Source of the DNA: Neptunomonas japonica DSM 18939
GTDB taxonomy: Bacteria > Pseudomonadota > Gammaproteobacteria > Pseudomonadales > Balneatricaceae
Assembly: GCF_000422765.1 (NCBI RefSeq)
Contig: NZ_AUGR01000014.1
Span: forward strand, 1-64,000
Length of the DNA stretch: 64,000 nucleotides
Direction: 5' to 3'
The translations under genes were made by a program, and so were the position numbers. Positions within the stretch are counted from its first letter, which is position 1, and each line of letters starts with the position of its first letter. Under the pieces are notes generated by a model, which had not been told where the DNA came from, ran no database searches, and saw only the letters and a program-made list of their open reading frames with translations. Shown piece after piece: positions 17,944-27,305 of this stretch.

Positions 17944-18984
17944 TTATATAGAGCTTTGCACTTTCCAGTGTACCGTTTTACCCGCAAAGAACGGCACAAT
18001 CGGTTTACCGTCAGGTAGGATTATTTCTGAAGGAATAATCCAGTCTTCACGCACTAGCGTTAATGTACCGCTGTTACGCTGCAGTCCATAAAAATCCGCA
18101 CCAAAGTGGCTAGCAAAACCTTCTAACTTATCTAATGCATCTAGCTCTTCAAATACATGAGCATATAACTCAATTGCACTCCACGCGCTGTAGCAACCGG
18201 CACAGCCACATGCGTTTTCTTTCGCTTCCTTTGCATGTGGCGCAGAATCTGTTCCTAAAAAGAATTTAGGCGAGCCTGTTTTTACAACATCACGTAATGC
18301 TTGCTGATGCGTATTACGCTTTAGTACTGGCAAACAGAAATTATGCGGTCGCACCCCGCCAACTAATAAATCATTACGATTTAACAGCAAATGCTGCGGA
18401 GTAATCGTGGCGGCAACATTATCTGATGCACCTAAAACAAACTGAGCTGCATCAGAAGTCGTTATGTGCTCAAAAACTACTTTTAAGTTTGGAAAGCGCT
18501 CAACAATATGCACCATTTTCTGATCAATAAATTCTTTTTCACGATCAAAAATATCAATATGGTGATCCGTTACTTCACCATGCACTAGTAGTAACATTCC
18601 TTGCTCTTGCATTACTTCAAACACAGGATACAGCGCTTCCAGCTGACTAACCGCGGCAGATGAGTTCGTCGTAGCCCCTGCAGGATACATTTTAGCCGCT
18701 ACAGCACCGGCAGCTTTCGCAGCAATAATGTCCTCACCTGATGTTTGGTTAGTAAGGAAAAGAGTCATTAACGGCTCAAATTTACTTCCCTCAGGACGTG
18801 CCGCCAAAATGCGCTGCTGGTAGCCTACTAGCGCCTCAGCATTAATAACTGGCGGAACCAAGTTAGGCATAACAATTGCCCGATGAAAACAACGAGCGGT
18901 TGCTGCTACTGTTTCAGGCAACATATCTCCATCACGAAGATGTAGGTGCCAGTCGTCCGGAGTTTGTATCGTTAACGTTGTCAT
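17944..18984 (-). CDS. pyrC: Dihydroorotase (class II)
   Basis: PyrC closes carbamoyl-aspartate to dihydroorotate in pyrimidine synthesis. The 346-residue protein matches the E. coli class II enzyme in length. The first zinc ligands are His13 and His15 in [11 protein letters not shown]. The carboxylated bridging lysine is in [13 protein letters not shown]. Later zinc histidines are in LLVHGEVTD and KVVFEHITT, and the catalytic Asp is in [14 protein letters not shown]. It is a single gene, ending in its own terminator. Confidence 0.96.
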   Translation of the reverse strand: MTTLTIQTPDDWHLHLRDGDMLPETVAATARCFHRAIVMPNLVPPVINAEALVGYQQRILAARPEGSKFEPLMTLFLTNQTSGEDIIAAKAAGAVAAKMYPAGATTNSSAAVSQLEALYPVFEVMQEQGMLLLVHGEVTDHHIDIFDREKEFIDQKMVHIVERFPNLKVVFEHITTSDAAQFVLGASDNVAATITPQHLLLNRNDLLVGGVRPHNFCLPVLKRNTHQQALRDVVKTGSPKFFLGTDSAPHAKEAKENACGCAGCYSAWSAIELYAHVFEELDALDKLEGFASHFGADFYGLQRNSGTLTLVREDWIIPSEIILPDGKPIVPFFAGKTVHWKVQSSI

Positions 18985-19171
18985 ACCTTACCTGCTCATT
19001 GATTCGACTTAATATTAAATTATACCGCACATTACATACATGATGGAGGCATCTATACATAAGACTTTGAGGCAACCCAAGCCAATTAAACGTGTTAGAT
19101 AGATGAAATTCAGGTAGTATTCAGTTTTATAATGCGGAAGCGGATATCCGCTAGCTACACAAGGAATTTAC

Positions 19172-20281
19172 GTGAGAAACATCCTTATCATCAGCCAGAA
19201 TGTAGTCGGCAATCAGACGATTCAGGATATCCTATGCGACTACAGTGTCACTATTCACGAGCACTTTAACCCTACAGATTTAACTACTGATACTGCGATG
19301 GTAATTGTAGACTCATCTGTACTTGAAAGCAGTCTCGAGCTGATTAAACAATGTAATAGCAGTCACTTAAAAATACCTACTTTTTTTCTCTCAACAGATA
19401 CTATTGATAATATTAGATTAACTGTTCAAGATGCCGGATTTTCAGATTTCGTACAGGCGCCTCTGCAACCATCGACAACTCTCTCCAAGTTAAAAACACA
19501 CATTAACTTAGCGGAAATGGTTCGCTCCTTCGACACAAAAGTTACTGTGCCCGATACTCACGAGAACGATCTACTCGCTGCACAAGATGCTGCTATTTTA
19601 TGTCTTGCCGCTGTCGCTAGAGTACGCGATCACTCAACAGGTAATCATATTCTTCGTACACAGCACTATGTAAAAGCTTTAGCCGAACATTTACGCTACC
19701 ACCCTGATTATGCACACGAACTTGATAATGATGAGACGATAGAGGTTTTTTATAAAACAGCCTCGCTGCACGACATAGGAAAAGTAGGGGTTCCGGATGC
19801 TATTTTGCAAAAACCGGGAAAACTTGACCCTGATGAATATGAAGTCATGAAGAGACACCCTATTCATGGTTTTAATGCTATCCGTACAGCAGAGCATTTA
19901 CTTACCAGAGAACTAAAAGGCAAAGCGGCCAGCTTTATTAAAATTGCTCAGCAAGTAACACTAAGCCATCATGAAAAATGGGATGGAAGCGGCTACCCTC
20001 AAGGCTTAAAAAACAACGAAATCCCTATTGTCGCTCGCTTAATGGCAGTTGCCGATGTTTACGATGCTATTATTTCTAAACGCCCCTATAAAAAGGCGCT
20101 TGAACACTGCACAGCAAGCTCCATTATTCAAAAGGGCCGCGGCAGCTTCTTCGATCCCAATGTTGTAGATGCCTTTTTGGATTTAGAAGATACTTTTGAC
20201 AAAATATCTTACATCCTAGAAGACTATTTTCCTTCCAAGTCCGACTTCTCTTTGCATTCCTGCGATGAACTGATGTTCTAA
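19172..20281 (+). CDS. HD-GYP domain protein with degenerate receiver, putative c-di-GMP phosphodiesterase
   Basis: The 369-residue protein has a receiver-like domain (about 1-120) and an HD-GYP domain (about 135-345). The acidic pair after the first strand is replaced (LIISQN), although an aspartate remains in VIVDSS, so normal phosphorylation is doubtful. The output domain keeps the key motifs SLHDIGKVGVPDAIL (HD), HHEKWDGSGYP (HHE and the GYP signature), and the metal ligands appear intact. Such enzymes degrade c-di-GMP to pGpG or GMP. The start is GTG 19172 after AAGGAAT. It is monocistronic, with a strong terminator. No kinase is adjacent. Confidence 0.88.
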   Translation: MRNILIISQNVVGNQTIQDILCDYSVTIHEHFNPTDLTTDTAMVIVDSSVLESSLELIKQCNSSHLKIPTFFLSTDTIDNIRLTVQDAGFSDFVQAPLQPSTTLSKLKTHINLAEMVRSFDTKVTVPDTHENDLLAAQDAAILCLAAVARVRDHSTGNHILRTQHYVKALAEHLRYHPDYAHELDNDETIEVFYKTASLHDIGKVGVPDAILQKPGKLDPDEYEVMKRHPIHGFNAIRTAEHLLTRELKGKAASFIKIAQQVTLSHHEKWDGSGYPQGLKNNEIPIVARLMAVADVYDAIISKRPYKKALEHCTASSIIQKGRGSFFDPNVVDAFLDLEDTFDKISYILEDYFPSKSDFSLHSCDELMF

Positions 20282-20286
20282 GTATT

Positions 20287-20315
20287 AAAAAAGCCCGCTA
20301 TTAGCGGGCTTTTTA
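20287..20315. terminator. Bidirectional terminator between HD-GYP gene and ybiT
   Basis: AAAAAAGCCCGCTA paired with TAGCGGGCTTTTT forms a strong stem with an A-run before it and a T-run after it, so it can stop transcription from both convergent genes. Confidence 0.88.
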
Positions 20316-20330
20316 TCAATACATAAACAC

Positions 20331-21917
20331 TTATACTTCTTGGCTACGCAAGTAATCGTCATATGTGCCGCGAAAATCAACAATACCTGTTGGCGTTAAT
20401 TCCAGAATACGCGTCGCCAATGAAGAAACAAACTCACGGTCATGGCTCACAAAAATCAAGGTGCCTGGGTAGTTTTCAAGCGCCAAGTTTAATGACTCAA
20501 TTGATTCCATATCCAAATGGTTCGTTGGCTCATCCATTAACATGACATTTGGACGTGTCAACATCAGCTTACCGAAAAGCATACGCCCCTGCTCACCACC
20601 GGAGATAACCTTTACAGACTTGTTAATCTCTTTTTGTGAAAACAACAAGCGGCCTAATGTACCACGGATAACTTGCTCATCATCACCTTCCTGACTCCAA
20701 TCGCCCATCCAATCAATCAAAGATTTCTCTTCTTTAAAATCTGATGAATGATCCTGAGCGTAGTAACCAAGCTGCGAATTTTCTGACCACTTAATCTCAC
20801 CTGCGGTTGGCTCCAAATCACCAACAAGACATCTCAACAAGGAGGTTTTACCAATACCGTTTGGCCCAATAATAGCAATACGCTCACCGACCTCAATCAT
20901 CAAATCAAGGTTTTTAAACAGCTCACTATCAAAGCTTTTAGATAGTCCTTCTACTTCTACAGCTAAACGGTGTAATTTTTTATCCTGCTCAAAACGAATA
21001 AATGGGTTTTGGCGACTTGAAGGCTTAACTTCTTCAAGTTGGATTTTATCAATCTGCTTGGCACGGGAAGTTGCCTGCTTCGATTTAGATGCGTTAGCAG
21101 AGAAACGACTAACAAATGATTTAAGGTCCGAGATTTGTGCTTTTTTCTTGGCATTATCAGACAACAAACGTTCACGCGCTTGAGTTGCTGCCGTCATATA
21201 TTCATCGTAAGAGCCAGGGTATAAACGCAGTGTTCCATAATCCAAATCCGCCATGTGAGTACATACACTGTTCAAAAAGTGACGGTCATGGGAAATAATA
21301 ATCATGGTGCAGTTACGTTCATTCAACACCTCTTCCAACCAGCGAATAGTGTTAATATCCAAGTTGTTGGTTGGCTCATCGAGCAACATAATATCCGGCT
21401 CAGAAAACAACACTTGAGCCAACAATACTCGCAACTTCCAACCCGGAGCAACCTCACTCATTAAACCATAATGCTGCTCAATAGGAATATCTACACCTAG
21501 CAACAACTCACCCGCACGCGATTCTGCTGTATAACCATCCATCTCAGCAAATTCAGATTCCAACTCACCTGCGCGCATACCATCTTCTTCGCTCATATCA
21601 GGGTTTGCATAAATCGCATCACGCTCTGATTTAACCTTCCATAGCTCTTGGTGCCCCATGATGACAGTGTCAATAACGCTGTATTCTTCATAAGCGAACT
21701 GGTCTTGAGAAAGTTTACCGATACGCTCACCCGGCTCTTTAGAAACAGTTCCTGATGACGGCTCTAAGTCGTTACCCAGAATTTTCATAAAGGTGGATTT
21801 ACCGCAACCATTGGCACCAATTAAACCGTAGCGGTTACCTTCGCCAAACTTTACAGAAATGTCTTCAAAAAGAGGCTTAGCGCCAAATTGTATGGTGATG
21901 TTAGCGGTTGTAAGCAA
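20331..21917 (-). CDS. ybiT: ABC-F ATPase, YbiT-type ribosome factor
   Basis: The 528-residue protein has two ABC cassettes joined by a linker and no membrane domain, the ABC-F plan. The first Walker A is [13 protein letters not shown] and the second [14 protein letters not shown]. Each cassette has a Walker B with [10 protein letters not shown] or [14 protein letters not shown] proteins bind the ribosomal E site and affect translation. YbiT is the closest E. coli paralogue in length and pattern (start [18 protein letters not shown]). It is a single gene between two terminators. Confidence 0.92.
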   Translation of the reverse strand: MLTTANITIQFGAKPLFEDISVKFGEGNRYGLIGANGCGKSTFMKILGNDLEPSSGTVSKEPGERIGKLSQDQFAYEEYSVIDTVIMGHQELWKVKSERDAIYANPDMSEEDGMRAGELESEFAEMDGYTAESRAGELLLGVDIPIEQHYGLMSEVAPGWKLRVLLAQVLFSEPDIMLLDEPTNNLDINTIRWLEEVLNERNCTMIIISHDRHFLNSVCTHMADLDYGTLRLYPGSYDEYMTAATQARERLLSDNAKKKAQISDLKSFVSRFSANASKSKQATSRAKQIDKIQLEEVKPSSRQNPFIRFEQDKKLHRLAVEVEGLSKSFDSELFKNLDLMIEVGERIAIIGPNGIGKTSLLRCLVGDLEPTAGEIKWSENSQLGYYAQDHSSDFKEEKSLIDWMGDWSQEGDDEQVIRGTLGRLLFSQKEINKSVKVISGGEQGRMLFGKLMLTRPNVMLMDEPTNHLDMESIESLNLALENYPGTLIFVSHDREFVSSLATRILELTPTGIVDFRGTYDDYLRSQEV

Positions 21918-22096
21918 TGTTCTATTCCGAGTTCAAAAAAGATAAAAAGACCGGCCTCGACGTATTCACGAAGGGCTCGAAACGCAGATGAAAAGTTGAA
22001 TCTATTATGCCATAAATAGCGCTCTGGCAAAAACCATTCCAGGCTTTCTAAAGTACCTAAAGCGTAGAACGATTAGACACTCAAAATTTAGATATT

Positions 22097-22131
22097 AAAA
22101 AAGGGCGAAATCGTTAGATTTCACCCTTTTT
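22097..22131 (-). terminator. Terminator of the cold-shock gene
   Basis: A stem of GGGTGAAATC with GATTTCGCCC (one G-T pair) plus flanking A and T runs lies 67 bp after the csp stop. It may work in both directions. Confidence 0.82.
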
Positions 22132-22197
22132 GTAATTCCTTCAAGAGGAATTAAGGAGTGATTTACTCAGTAATAGAGTAAATCAACGCAGCTCTAT

Positions 22198-22404
22198 TTA
22201 TAGAGGTACGATGTTTTCAGCTTGAGGACCTTTCTGACCCTGAGTAACTGTGAACTCAACTTTCTGGCCTTCAGCCAAAGTTTTGAAACCAGAGCTGTTG
22301 ATAGCGCTGAAGTGAGCGAAAACGTCTGGACCAGATTCTTGCTCGATAAAGCCAAAACCTTTAGATTCGTTGAACCATTTTACTGTACCAGTAGTAGTAG
22401 ACAT
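22198..22404 (-). CDS. CspA-family cold-shock protein
   Basis: The 68-residue protein is a single cold-shock domain with RNP1 KGFGFI and RNP2 VFAHFSAI, preceded by [11 protein letters not shown]. These proteins bind single-stranded RNA or DNA and prevent RNA secondary structure at low temperature or in fast growth. The gene has a strong consensus promoter and a leader of about 150 nt, as E. coli cspA does. Whether it is cold-induced or constitutive cannot be told from sequence. Confidence 0.95.
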   Translation of the reverse strand: MSTTTGTVKWFNESKGFGFIEQESGPDVFAHFSAINSSGFKTLAEGQKVEFTVTQGQKGPQAENIVPL

Positions 22405-22555
22405 ATTAGTATCCTATTAAATCAAGAGTAATTAAAACCTTAAAAATTAAGGCGGGTTTTGCTGGAAGTGTTGCTATTACTTATGAAAACAGGACGTAAA
22501 TTTAAAAATCTAACATCGAATTGGCATGCATAAATATAGGACGTACTTTCAAGCT
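22405..22555 (-). promoter_or_regulatory. Long 5' leader of the cold-shock gene
   Basis: With the promoter at 22562-22589 the predicted transcript starts near 22555 and carries about 150 untranslated bases before ATG 22404. E. coli cspA has a 159-nt leader that acts as an RNA thermosensor. I did not find a clear cold-box match, so temperature control is only an inference from length. Confidence 0.5.
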
Positions 22556-22561
22556 GCAATC

Positions 22562-22589
22562 ATTATATACCCCTCTACGGCGCTGTCAA
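22562..22589 (-). promoter_or_regulatory. Consensus sigma70 promoter of the cold-shock gene
   Basis: On the minus strand TTGACA (22589-22584) and TATAAT (22567-22562) both match the sigma70 consensus exactly, with a 16-bp spacer. It is the best promoter seen in the window. Confidence 0.8.
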
Positions 22590-22724
22590 CTTATATCCAA
22601 CAAGTATTTTATCTATGCCCAATATGCACTCATACCCGAGCACTACAGTCAGATATTTCCTTTAAAAAGAAACAATTGGATATATTTCCATCCAATCATT
22701 TCTGATGAGCATAAAGACTCTTTA

Positions 22725-23831
22725 TTAACCAAAATGGCTCAGCCAGCGTTGCGCCAAATCTTTGCGCAAATTCGTAGGTAACTGCACAATTTTATTTTCT
22801 ACTGGGTTTGTACATAGATAATTAATGGCCGCCACCACCTCCCCTTGCACTAAATAAATATAAGGCCCTACCTCTGCATTGTGAATAAAGTTAATTGCAT
22901 CCCCTCTATTAGCTAAATGAAAATACTGACCCAGCCGCTCATAACGTGAAACATGATCAGTGATCCGGCTTACTGAAAAATTACTGCTGGCTTGCACCAA
23001 ATCCAACTCATCATCTGAGGAGGTAACTGAGAAGATAAAAGCACCATTTTTTACTCGATTAAAGTCATGATTATTGAGCGACTGGTTTCCCGTTGCACAA
23101 AAAATAACATCGCTTGTTTGCAGCGCTTCTTCTTTGTTTATCAGGTCAAACCCACGAGAGCGTGCCTCAATTGCACGAATCGGGTCTATCTCAACCACCT
23201 TTGTATTAATATTTTTAGCATGTAGTGCCTTAGCTATTGAGCGCCCAATTTTCCCGTAACCAAATACCACCGCAGTTCCACCGTTCATAATGTGATGACA
23301 CTCCCGCATCAGCGCCTCAGCAGAATATACAATGGATTGGCCCGTTAAGTAATCTTCTGGGCCTTTTAGAGGGCTTCTCGCTAATGAAACAACAGGAACT
23401 GGAAGCTCAGGTAACGCTGCATAGCGTTGATGGCCATTTTCTGTCACTTCAACTACACCCTTAAGGCGGGATTTAAGGCGCGGAATTAACTCCGGCAAAG
23501 AGGTGGCAAAATACCCTCCGATATCAACCAACACTAACTCATCACTTGGTACAAAGTCATTGAGGATAGCAGCCATCACTTCCACAGACGCTATTTGCGG
23601 ACGGCTTTTAATAACAACCTGAAAGCGTTTTTCGACCTGCTCTAATGTTGCTCGGCAAATACTCTTTGGCTTAGGAAGTATCATTGCCAAAGTTCCCATA
23701 CCCTGCAAACAATCCAAGTATATTTGAGGGTTATCTAGCAAATGAGTTACAACAACCAAATGCAATTCTGGTTTATTTTCTGGTTGTATATCTTCAAAAA
23801 AATGTGCGCCCTTGATAAACAGCGGATTCAT
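22725..23831 (-). CDS. S-adenosylhomocysteine-hydrolase-like NAD-binding protein
   Basis: I chose ATG 23831 because AAGGAG lies just before it; this gives 368 residues, shorter than true AdoHcy hydrolase (430-470). The centre carries a Rossmann motif, VVFGYGKIGRSIA, like the AdoHcyase GYGDVGKG. By hand alignment, LKGPED keeps the lysine and aspartate of the active-site K-x-x-x-D. VVEVTEN keeps one glutamate, but the usual cysteine after that region is Gln, and the C-terminal tail that closes the NAD site is poorly matched. It may be an enzyme with a different substrate or a sensor. It is monocistronic, with no methylation-cycle genes nearby. Confidence 0.65.
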   Translation of the reverse strand: MNPLFIKGAHFFEDIQPENKPELHLVVVTHLLDNPQIYLDCLQGMGTLAMILPKPKSICRATLEQVEKRFQVVIKSRPQIASVEVMAAILNDFVPSDELVLVDIGGYFATSLPELIPRLKSRLKGVVEVTENGHQRYAALPELPVPVVSLARSPLKGPEDYLTGQSIVYSAEALMRECHHIMNGGTAVVFGYGKIGRSIAKALHAKNINTKVVEIDPIRAIEARSRGFDLINKEEALQTSDVIFCATGNQSLNNHDFNRVKNGAFIFSVTSSDDELDLVQASSNFSVSRITDHVSRYERLGQYFHLANRGDAINFIHNAEVGPYIYLVQGEVVAAINYLCTNPVENKIVQLPTNLRKDLAQRWLSHFG

Positions 23832-24046
23832 AGCTGTACTCCTTTTAAGCACGTTAAGAATGAGTTCCGTTGTTTGTGTAGAAGATTGGCGGCAGAAGTA
23901 CAAATGTTTGTTTTCGCAGACACTAGTAACTAGCTCGTAATGTGATTCACACAATCAACCATGTGCTAATCACATTTCAACAGATCGTTTAGCTAATAGG
24001 TTCTTCTCATGACTTTTTCAGAATAAGTTTCTACAGAGCATTATTT

Positions 24047-24961
24047 TTACTTCAGCGCGGTCATATAATCTTTAAAAAACTCAATAAAAGCAGCAACTTG
24101 CAAGGGTAAATATTGCCGACTAGGGTAAACCATTTGTAAACCTACTTCATCTTGATCAGTCACTTGAAAGCCTTTAACACTACTATCTAATAAGGTGACT
24201 AACGTGCCACGCTCGATATCGTTTTTTATATCCCACCAAGACTTTAAAGCAATACCTGCACCAGCAAGAGCCCACTCACGGATAACACCACCATCATTAC
24301 TCATCTGCGCCGTGTGAACCTTTACCAAGTAATTCCCTTCTGGTTGAGTAAAGCGCCATTCGTTCAATGGTTCACCTAAACGCTCCATCACTAAACAACG
24401 ATGTTGCAGCAGCTCTTCAGGGGTTTGCGGGGTACCGTTACGACGCAAATACTCAGGCGCAGCGCACAGCACTCGATGGTTTTCAATTAACTGTCGCACA
24501 ACCAGGTTGCTGTCAGGTAAATTACCAAAGCGAACACCCAAGTCGAAGCCTTGGTTTACTAAATTAACAATACCGTCTGCTAAATATAAATAAGGTTGTA
24601 CGTCCTTATGCTCTTCAACAAATTTTGCCAGAGCCGGGGCCACATATTGGCGACCAAAGTCCGATGGCGCAGTCACTCTTAACACTCCACAGAAGCTCGT
24701 TCTCCCTTGTTGTAGGCGTATCTCGAGAGTTTCCATTTCAGCAAGCACACGCAGGCTCGCTTCATAGAAATGCTGCCCTGCTGAGGTAAGCGTAATACTG
24801 CGTGTGGTACGGTGAAGCAACCGGGTTCCATAGCGACCTTCCAAGGCTTTAATGCGTGCCGTCATGCTCGCAGCTGATATCCCTAACTGCCTTCCTGCAA
24901 CCGCTAACCCGCCTTCTTTGACAACCCTAACAAAGAGCGCCATATCATCAGTTTTATTCAT
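24047..24961 (-). CDS. LysR-family transcriptional regulator
   Basis: From the likely start MNKTDDMALFV at 24961 the protein has 304 residues: an N-terminal winged helix (residues 1-60, with GRQLGISAASMTARIKALE) and a LysR substrate-binding domain. Pattern and divergent position resemble LysR regulators of old yellow enzymes. It faces the VOC/OYE pair about 110 bp away and probably controls them. The effector is unknown; an electrophile or quinone would fit the target. Confidence 0.85.
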   Translation of the reverse strand: MNKTDDMALFVRVVKEGGLAVAGRQLGISAASMTARIKALEGRYGTRLLHRTTRSITLTSAGQHFYEASLRVLAEMETLEIRLQQGRTSFCGVLRVTAPSDFGRQYVAPALAKFVEEHKDVQPYLYLADGIVNLVNQGFDLGVRFGNLPDSNLVVRQLIENHRVLCAAPEYLRRNGTPQTPEELLQHRCLVMERLGEPLNEWRFTQPEGNYLVKVHTAQMSNDGGVIREWALAGAGIALKSWWDIKNDIERGTLVTLLDSSVKGFQVTDQDEVGLQMVYPSRQYLPLQVAAFIEFFKDYMTALK

Positions 24962-25071
24962 ATTATTCATTTTTTCTAAATAATGTTTTAACAAATTAAC
25001 CAATTATCAAAATAAAAACCAACACTTATAGTCCGCCTAGACCTTAATAAACAGCAAATAGGAGGCCTGTC

Positions 25072-25521
25072 ATGAAACATGACCATATATTGCTACGCGT
25101 TCAAGACCTTCACAAAATGGTTCAGTTTTTCACTGAAATACTGAAACTTAAAGAAGGTGCTCGCCCTGCATTTTCATTCCCAGGGGCCTGGCTATATAGC
25201 GATAATCAGCCATTAATTCACCTAGCCCTTAACGATGAAGGGCTTGATAGCTCGACACATAGAGCACAAGAGCAATACCTCGGAAAGCGCAGCGCTACAT
25301 CACAGCAAGGAATCGTCGACCATATTGCTTTTCAAGGAGACGACTATACCTCCTTAATTTCACGTCTAAAAAATAGCGCTACCGCTTACTTTGAGCGTAG
25401 CGTTCCCGTTTCTGGGGAGCATCAGATTTTCGTTACGGGACCAGAAGGCTTACTTCTTGAGATTCTTTTCAACCAAGACAAATCAGCAATTAAAACACCT
25501 TTGACTAATACTTCTCATTAA
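25072..25521 (+). CDS. VOC-family (glyoxalase-like) protein
   Basis: The 149-residue protein is a single VOC domain with paired beta-alpha-beta-beta-beta repeats. DHILLRVQDLHKMVQFFTEIL is the N-terminal repeat and GPEGLLLEILFN holds the C-terminal metal glutamate typical of the fold. VOC enzymes include glyoxalases, dioxygenases and drug-resistance proteins. It is 26 bp upstream of the alkene reductase gene and presumably works on a related electrophilic substrate, but the reaction is not known. Confidence 0.78.
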   Translation: MKHDHILLRVQDLHKMVQFFTEILKLKEGARPAFSFPGAWLYSDNQPLIHLALNDEGLDSSTHRAQEQYLGKRSATSQQGIVDHIAFQGDDYTSLISRLKNSATAYFERSVPVSGEHQIFVTGPEGLLLEILFNQDKSAIKTPLTNTSH

Positions 25522-25547
25522 CACCTAGCACTTTATTTGGAGATAAC

Positions 25548-26657
25548 ATGAAAACCAGCGCTTTATTTACACCACACCAAATAGGCTCTATTAGTATTAC
25601 TAATCGGGTATTAATGGCCCCGATGACACGCTCACGAACAGCTCAGCCCGGTGATATTCCAACTGACCTAATGGCTGATTACTACGCTCAACGTGCCGGT
25701 GCAGGTTTAATTATTAGTGAAGCCACGCAAATATCGGCACAAGGAAAGGGGTACTCATTTACCCCAGGGATTTATACAAAACAGCAGATATCAGGCTGGC
25801 AAAAAGTCACTCGTAAGGTCCATGCAGCTCAGGGGAAAATTTTCTCACAGCTTTGGCATGTTGGAAGGATGTCACATGCAGTGTTTCATGAGGACGACCT
25901 ACCAGTTGCCCCTTCTGCTATTGCTCCTGATGCACAGGTTTGGATTGTTGGAGAAGACGGTGAAGGCAGAATGCTTGATTGTCCAACACCTAGGGAGCTT
26001 GAATATGCAGAAATCAAATCGATTGTTAAGAATTATCAGCAGGCGGCAAAAAATGCGATGCTAGCGGGGTTTGATGGTGTCGAAATCCATGGTGCTAACG
26101 GCTACTTAATTGATCAATTTTTACGACGCAGCTCTAATCATCGAGATGATAAATTTGGCGGTAGCATTGATAATCGCATGCGTTTTGCCATTGATGTAGT
26201 TGAAACCGTTTGCACTGCAATCGGCGCTGATAAAGTCGGCATTCGCTTAGCACCTTTTATTACTCAGCGCGGGATGCAAGATGATGAGATTACGGATACC
26301 ATCCTTGCCGTTGCAAAAAAGCTCAATAAACTCGGTGTTGCCTACATTCATTTATCTGAAGCCGATTGGGAGGAAGCACCTGTCGTTCCCGAGAAGTTTC
26401 GCCACGATTTACGAGCAGCTTTTAGTGGAACTATCATAGTAGCGGGAAACTATACGGCTGAATCTGGCGCTAACCTAATAGAACAAGGGTTAGCAGACGC
26501 TGTGGCTTTTGGACGTAAGTTTATTGCCAATCCAGATTTGCCAGCACGTTTTGCTAATAATTGGCCATTAGATGATATATCGGATAACGACACATTATTT
26601 GGTGGCAATGAGAAGGGTTATACCGACTATACGAATTATATGGCGGCCAATGTATAA
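25548..26657 (+). CDS. nemA: Old yellow enzyme, NemA-like alkene reductase
   Basis: The 369-residue FMN enzyme belongs to the old yellow enzyme family, which reduces activated C=C bonds and nitro compounds with NAD(P)H. VLMAPMTRSR is the N-terminal FMN-contact segment. EIHGANGYLIDQFLR holds the substrate-binding His and Asn and the catalytic tyrosine, and AFGRKFIANPDLP the phosphate-contact loop. Length equals E. coli NemA. It is in an operon with a VOC protein and divergent from a LysR regulator; E. coli nemA is instead under the TetR-type NemR. Confidence 0.9.
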   Translation: MKTSALFTPHQIGSISITNRVLMAPMTRSRTAQPGDIPTDLMADYYAQRAGAGLIISEATQISAQGKGYSFTPGIYTKQQISGWQKVTRKVHAAQGKIFSQLWHVGRMSHAVFHEDDLPVAPSAIAPDAQVWIVGEDGEGRMLDCPTPRELEYAEIKSIVKNYQQAAKNAMLAGFDGVEIHGANGYLIDQFLRRSSNHRDDKFGGSIDNRMRFAIDVVETVCTAIGADKVGIRLAPFITQRGMQDDEITDTILAVAKKLNKLGVAYIHLSEADWEEAPVVPEKFRHDLRAAFSGTIIVAGNYTAESGANLIEQGLADAVAFGRKFIANPDLPARFANNWPLDDISDNDTLFGGNEKGYTDYTNYMAANV

Positions 26658-26681
26658 CACCCTAAAAGCAGACGCAGCAAC

Positions 26682-26695
26682 TTGATAGATATCAA
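26682..26695. promoter_or_regulatory. FNR/Anr box upstream of ubiT
   Basis: TTGATAGATATCAA is a perfect match to the FNR consensus TTGAT-N4-ATCAA. It lies 52 bp upstream of the ubiT start, where an activator-bound promoter at about -41.5 would fit. FNR-type activation under low oxygen matches the role of UbiT. Confidence 0.85.
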
Positions 26696-26747
26696 AGGGG
26701 AAAAGGGAGCTTTCCTCTACTATCAAACATCGATTAAGGAGCCCCTC

Positions 26748-27248
26748 ATGACCTCGCTAACCCTGCCTAATTTGGCACCATCTCGGTTGCTAAAATCATT
26801 ACCAACCCCTAGCTTCGCCAAGGTTATTCAATTTACAGAACCCAAAGTCCCCTTTTCCATCAGAAAAAAAGTGGCGGAGCAATTATTAAACTATCTATTC
26901 AAAGAGCAGCTTCAAGATAACGAGTTCTATTTTCTAGAAGGGCAGGAACTAGGCTTAGAGGTACGCGACCTAAACATTCAGATTGCTTTTACATGCCAGA
27001 ACGAGAAGCTCATCGTGCTACCAGCTCACCAACCTGATGCATGGGTTAGAGGAGATGCCGCAGATTTAATTCAGATGGCCTCTCAAGAAGCTGATCCTGA
27101 TACTTTGTTTTTCCAACGCAGATTAGTGATCGAGGGCAACACCGAGCTAGGCTTAGCCATTAAAAACTTAATGGACAGCGTTGACTGGAGTGAGATGCCA
27201 GCGTTGTTCCAACGTAGTATTCAATTAGCACAACGCTCAATAAAGTAA
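26748..27248 (+). CDS. ubiT: UbiT, SCP2-domain protein of O2-independent ubiquinone synthesis
   Basis: The 166-residue protein has an SCP2 sterol-binding-like fold, as in E. coli UbiT (YhbT, 174 residues). UbiT binds prenylated ubiquinone precursors and supports the anaerobic pathway with UbiU and UbiV. I chose ATG 26748 because AAGGAG precedes it; an upstream frame extension has no ribosome site and crosses the FNR box. The genes ubiV and ubiU lie directly downstream on the opposite strand, and a perfect FNR box precedes both units. Confidence 0.9.
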   Translation: MTSLTLPNLAPSRLLKSLPTPSFAKVIQFTEPKVPFSIRKKVAEQLLNYLFKEQLQDNEFYFLEGQELGLEVRDLNIQIAFTCQNEKLIVLPAHQPDAWVRGDAADLIQMASQEADPDTLFFQRRLVIEGNTELGLAIKNLMDSVDWSEMPALFQRSIQLAQRSIK

Positions 27249-27305
27249 CCTGCACAGAATAAGCTGGATGTAATATTTCAGCTTATTCCTGTGAGTTTAA
27301 TCGTG

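Noticed and set aside
23832-23954. N-terminal extension of the AdoHcy-hydrolase-like gene
   Set aside because: The strong AAGGAG site sits directly before ATG 23831; the extension would contain that site and shows no conservation to the family.
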